Shown here in pieces: positions 6,770 to 9,501 of a stretch of 9,501 nucleotides of DNA (the stretch's first letter is position 1; each line of letters opens with the position of its first letter). Made by a program: the position numbers and the translations under genes. The notes beneath the pieces are model-generated. The model was given only the letters and a program-made list of their open reading frames with translations. It was not told the origin of the DNA and did not search any database. The DNA is from Flavobacteriaceae bacterium (GTDB lineage: Bacteria; Bacteroidota; Bacteroidia; Flavobacteriales; Flavobacteriaceae): contig JAESTN010000369.1 in assembly GCA_016763595.1 (NCBI GenBank), forward strand, positions 1-9,501, written 5' to 3'.

Positions 6770-7888
6770 TTAAGAATTCAACATCACTGGCATAACCAAC
6801 ATGGTTACTTGCTCTCCTTCGTCTGTTCCGTCAATAGGCGTTAAGATTCCGGCTCTGTTAGGTAAAGACATTTCAATCAATACATCGTTTGAATTTAAGT
6901 TGTTTAACATCTCACTCAAAAAACGAGAGTTAAATCCTATTTGCATGTCGTCTCCTTGATAATCACAAGACAAACGCTCATCTGCTTTGTTAGCATAATC
7001 TAAATCTTCTGCAGAAATGTTTAATTCCGTTCCTGCCATTTTCAATCTAATTTGGTGTGTTGTTTTACTAGAAAAAATAGACACACGTTTTACAGAGTTT
7101 AAAAAAGAAGCTCTATCTACAGTTAATTTATTTGGGTTCTCTTTCGGAATTACCGCTTCGTAGTTTGGATATTTTCCGTCAATTAAACGACAAACCAATA
7201 CAAAGTTATCAAAAGTAAACTTCGCGTTAGAGTTGTTATAATCGATGGTTACATCAGAATCAGCACCATTTAAAATTCCTTTTAATAAGTTCAAAGGTTT
7301 TTTAGGCATGATAAATTCTGCACTTTCATTAGCCGTTACATCAGTACGCGTATATTTTACCAATTTATGAGCATCTGTAGCAACAAAAGTTAAGCTTTCA
7401 GAGCTGAATTGGAAAAATACACCACTCATTACTGGACGTAAATCATCATTTCCTGCAGCAAAAATAGTTTTAGAAATTGCCGTTGCTAAAATATTAGCAG
7501 GAATTACGGTACTACTTGGGGCAGATAAAGAAACCGCTTTCGGGAATTCTTCTCCACTAAAAAAGGCCATATCATACTTTCCTTGATCAGAGCTAATCTC
7601 AATAGCGCTTTCACCTTCAGTTTTAAAAGTTAAAGGCTGATCTGGAAAGGTTTTCAATGTATCTAATAATAATCGAGCAGAAACAGCAATAGAACCTTTA
7701 GAGTCAGACTCTACTTCTACAACAGCACTCATTGTAGTTTCTAAATCAGAAGCAGAAACTTTTAATTCGTTTTCTGATAATTCAAATAAGAAATTATCTA
7801 AAATAGGTAATGTGTTATTACTGTTAATTACACCTCCAAGAACTTGAAGCTGTTTTAACAATTGCGAGCTTGATACTATAAATTTCAT
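6770..7888 (-). CDS. dnaN: DNA polymerase III subunit beta (sliding clamp)
   Basis: This is the 372-aa replication clamp that encircles DNA as a dimer, tethers the polymerase III core and also recruits repair and initiator-regulating proteins. The start MKFIVSSSQLLKQLQVLGGV, then INSNNTLPILDNF, is the expected N-terminus. Three clamp repeats are visible at about 1-122, 130-245 and 250-372. Landmarks of the partner-peptide pocket are NDDLRPVMSGV (147-157), ATDAHKL (170-176), LIDGKYPNYEAVIP (235-248) and the C-terminal VMPVML (365-370), which aligns with the MPMRL end of the E. coli clamp. Length is normal for the family. The gene is not beside dnaA here; its neighbours are a tRNA methyltransferase and a divergent secreted deacetylase. 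It carries its own promoter candidate and a strong terminator, so it appears monocistronic. Confidence 0.98.
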   Translation of the reverse strand: MKFIVSSSQLLKQLQVLGGVINSNNTLPILDNFLFELSENELKVSASDLETTMSAVVEVESDSKGSIAVSARLLLDTLKTFPDQPLTFKTEGESAIEISSDQGKYDMAFFSGEEFPKAVSLSAPSSTVIPANILATAISKTIFAAGNDDLRPVMSGVFFQFSSESLTFVATDAHKLVKYTRTDVTANESAEFIMPKKPLNLLKGILNGADSDVTIDYNNSNAKFTFDNFVLVCRLIDGKYPNYEAVIPKENPNKLTVDRASFLNSVKRVSIFSSKTTHQIRLKMAGTELNISAEDLDYANKADERLSCDYQGDDMQIGFNSRFLSEMLNNLNSNDVLIEMSLPNRAGILTPIDGTDEGEQVTMLVMPVMLNS

Positions 7889-7962
7889 TGATTTTAATTT
7901 TTTTAAGCAACGGTAAAAAAGCCAATTACTTCATAATGAGTTTTTTCAAAAAATAGGATATA

Positions 7963-7993
7963 CAAACCTACATATTTTTTTAGTGAAAGTAAA
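7963..7993 (-). promoter_or_regulatory. Promoter candidate for dnaN
   Basis: On the minus strand TAGGTTTG (7970-7963) fits TAnnTTTG exactly. TTTA (7993-7990), 19 bases upstream, is an imperfect -33 element. Transcription would begin near 7956, giving a leader of about 67 bases before the dnaN ATG. Confidence 0.5.
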
Positions 7994-8116
7994 GTATTTT
8001 ATCTAAAAGTAGGTTGATTCTGTCTTATTTAGAGAATAAAATCCTCAGAATGAAATATATTCTAAAGAAGTGATTTTAAAAATATAATCGGCAACGGTTT
8101 TTAACCAAATTGTTAG

Positions 8117-8149
8117 GGTATACATAAACGTTATAATTATGTTAATACC
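8117..8149. repeat. Imperfect inverted repeat upstream of the PIG-L promoter
   Basis: GGTATACATAA (8117-8127) faces TTATGTTAATACC (8137-8149). The arms GGTAT and CATAA match exactly, with a 1-base versus 3-base spacer between them. The repeat ends 14 bases before the -33 element of the plus-strand promoter candidate and is flanked by two ACCAAATTG direct repeats. It could bind a dimeric regulator; no regulator gene is in the window. Confidence 0.35.
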
Positions 8150-8163
8150 AAATTGATGGATGA

Positions 8164-8191
8164 TTGTCCTATCATAATAATACTATATTTG
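8164..8191 (+). promoter_or_regulatory. Promoter candidate for the PIG-L gene
   Basis: TATATTTG (8184-8191) is an exact match to the Bacteroidota -7 box TAnnTTTG, and TTG at 8164-8166 provides the -33 element with a 17-base spacer, within the range reported for Flavobacterium promoters. The ATG lies 25 bases after the -7 box, leaving a short leader. Confidence 0.6.
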
Positions 8192-8215
8192 TTTCGACTA
8201 CTTAAAGATTTTTTA

Positions 8216-9501
8216 ATGAAGAAATACATCTATTTCACGCTGTTAGCGGTATTGTTTCCTACAATAGTAACTGCACAAAAACCTCAAAAATTAAACTCTA
8301 ATCAGATTTATGAAAAGATTCAGAAATTAAATTTTTTAGGAACAGCCTTATATATTGCTGCACATCCAGATGATGAAAACACACGTTTAATATCGTATTT
8401 GGCCAATAATGTAAAAGCAAGAACAGCGTATTTATCATTAACTCGTGGAGATGGAGGTCAGAATTTAATTGGTACAGAAATAAGAGAGTTGTTAGGATTG
8501 ATAAGAACTCAAGAATTGTTGGCAGCTAGAGGTATTGATGGAGGAGAGCAACTATTTACAAGAGCCAATGACTTTGGGTATTCTAAAGACCCAAAAGAAA
8601 CCTTAGCGTTTTGGAATAAAGACAAGGTGTTAAGTGATGTGGTTTGGGCAATAAGAACCTTTAAGCCAGATGTAATTATCAACCGGTTTAACCACAGAAC
8701 ACCAGGTACAACCCATGGTCATCATACAGCCTCTGCAATGTTAAGTGTAGAAGCTTTTGATTTGGCAGCAAATAAAACAAAATATACCAGCCAGCTAAAA
8801 CACACGAGTGTGTGGCAGCCACAACGCTTATTTTTTAATACCTCTTCTTGGTTTTATAGATCACAAGCAGCATTTAAGAAAGCTACCGAAGGAAAACTAA
8901 CTACTGTAGATGTTGGTGTGTATTACCCATTAAAAGGATTGTCTAATAACGAAGTAGCATCCATGGCAAGCAGTCAGCATTTATGTCAAGGTTTTGGTAG
9001 AGTAACAAGGCGTGGTAGTCAACAAGAATATGTTGAGTTTTTAAAAGGAACAAAGCCTAAAGTGCAAAACGATATTTTTTCTGGAATTAACACGACTTGG
9101 AATCGTATAAAAGGGGGAGGAGAAATTGGAGATATTCTATATGAAATAGAAAAGAATTTTGCCTTTTCAAACCCAGCAATCCATTTGCCAGCACTATTAA
9201 AAGCGTATGATAAAATCAATTTGTTAACAGATACTCATTGGAAAGCAATTAAGCTAAAGCAAATCAAAGAAATTATAGAAGCAGCTGCAGGATTGTATTT
9301 AGAAGTTTCTGCAACCAGCTCATCAACAACACCAAATGGACAAGTAGAAATCCGTATGGAAGTGTTGAATAGAAGTACTCTTACCACGTTTTTTGATAGT
9401 TACAGCTATCAGAAAAATGGAGTTACCATTGTTAAATCACCAGAAAAGCAATTAGAAAATAATGTTAAGTTAAACCTAATCGATACCATTCAGTTAAAAA
9501 A
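8216..9501 (+). CDS. Secreted PIG-L/LmbE-family deacetylase (partial, 3' end beyond window)
   Basis: The ATG at 8216 opens a frame that continues for 428 codons to the window edge. Residues 1-20 are a signal peptide (MKKYIYFTLLAVLFPTIVTA|Q), so the protein is exported. The PIG-L fold follows: LYIAAHPDDENTRLIS at 45-60 holds the zinc-binding HPDDE (50-54), LSLTRGDGGQNLIGTEIREL spans 73-92, and RTPGTTHGHHTAS at 161-173 supplies the distal zinc-ligand His (probably His170). In the family these zinc enzymes remove acetyl groups from N-acetylglucosamine-type substrates (MshB, PIG-L). Large exported versions, with a long C-terminal extension that starts here after about residue 270, are common in Bacteroidota and their substrates are mostly untested. 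The C-terminal part visible (about 360-428) looks beta-rich. It diverges from dnaN and has its own promoter candidate. Confidence 0.92.
   Translation, partial: MKKYIYFTLLAVLFPTIVTAQKPQKLNSNQIYEKIQKLNFLGTALYIAAHPDDENTRLISYLANNVKARTAYLSLTRGDGGQNLIGTEIRELLGLIRTQELLAARGIDGGEQLFTRANDFGYSKDPKETLAFWNKDKVLSDVVWAIRTFKPDVIINRFNHRTPGTTHGHHTASAMLSVEAFDLAANKTKYTSQLKHTSVWQPQRLFFNTSSWFYRSQAAFKKATEGKLTTVDVGVYYPLKGLSNNEVASMASSQHLCQGFGRVTRRGSQQEYVEFLKGTKPKVQNDIFSGINTTWNRIKGGGEIGDILYEIEKNFAFSNPAIHLPALLKAYDKINLLTDTHWKAIKLKQIKEIIEAAAGLYLEVSATSSSTTPNGQVEIRMEVLNRSTLTTFFDSYSYQKNGVTIVKSPEKQLENNVKLNLIDTIQLK

Larger units (their letters stand above)
7889..8215. other. Divergent intergenic region between dnaN and the PIG-L gene
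   Basis: This 327-base AT-rich gap holds no credible ORF. It contains a -7 box on each strand (minus strand 7963-7970, plus strand 8184-8191), an imperfect inverted repeat (8117-8149), a 9-base direct repeat ACCAAATTG (8104-8112 and 8147-8155) and an 8-base repeat GCAACGGT (7907-7914 and 8091-8098), which may be chance. Nothing recognisable as a riboswitch or small RNA was seen between about 7995 and 8100. Confidence 0.6.

Noticed and set aside
7907..8098. GCAACGGT 8-base direct repeat as an iteron or attachment site
   Set aside because: Only two copies 184 bases apart, no integrase or replication initiator gene nearby; chance is sufficient.
9019..9219. Minus-strand open frame of 66 codons
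   Set aside because: Antisense to the PIG-L gene, whose motifs and signal peptide support the plus strand.

Overview
The window looks like chromosomal DNA from a marine or host-associated member of the Bacteroidota, most likely Flavobacteriaceae. The reasons are: low GC; a TonB-dependent receptor (TBDR) with STN and carboxypeptidase-regulatory-like N-terminal domains paired with DUF4249 lipoproteins; a Flavobacteria-type DnaN; a large secreted PIG-L deacetylase; and promoter candidates with the Bacteroidota -7 consensus TAnnTTTG in three gaps. No rRNA, tRNA, CRISPR array, insertion sequence or phage gene was seen. This is mostly an ordinary core/accessory junction, and I do not see a clearly new defence or mobile system.

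Left part (1-5367, minus strand): a tightly packed four-gene operon, read right to left. It starts with an exported protein of unknown function (225 aa), which overlaps the next gene by one base (TAATG). Next is a 922-aa outer-membrane TBDR. Two tandem, clearly homologous DUF4249 lipoproteins follow; the second runs off the left edge. The spacings are a 1-base overlap, 5 bases and 1 base, so the genes are almost certainly co-transcribed and translationally coupled. The simplest reading is an outer-membrane uptake system with surface lipoprotein partners, similar in layout to SusCD but with DUF4249 in place of SusD. The substrate cannot be read from the sequence.

Middle part (5368-6706, minus strand): a gap with two inverted repeats; an exported VOC-fold (glyoxalase/bleomycin-resistance superfamily) gene broken near its 3' end by a one-base change in an A8 run, with the lost C-terminus still readable in the shifted frame; and a TrmL-type tRNA 2'-O-methyltransferase gene with its own promoter candidate.

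Right part (6707-9501): dnaN (minus strand), ended by a strong intrinsic terminator at about 6707-6737 and preceded by a promoter candidate. A 327-base divergent intergenic region follows, with promoter candidates on both strands and an inverted repeat. Last is a plus-strand secreted PIG-L/LmbE-family deacetylase that runs off the right edge.

The points most worth a second look are the homopolymer frameshift in the VOC gene, the duplicated DUF4249 genes behind a single receptor, and the uncharacterised exported protein fused into the receptor operon by a stop/start overlap.
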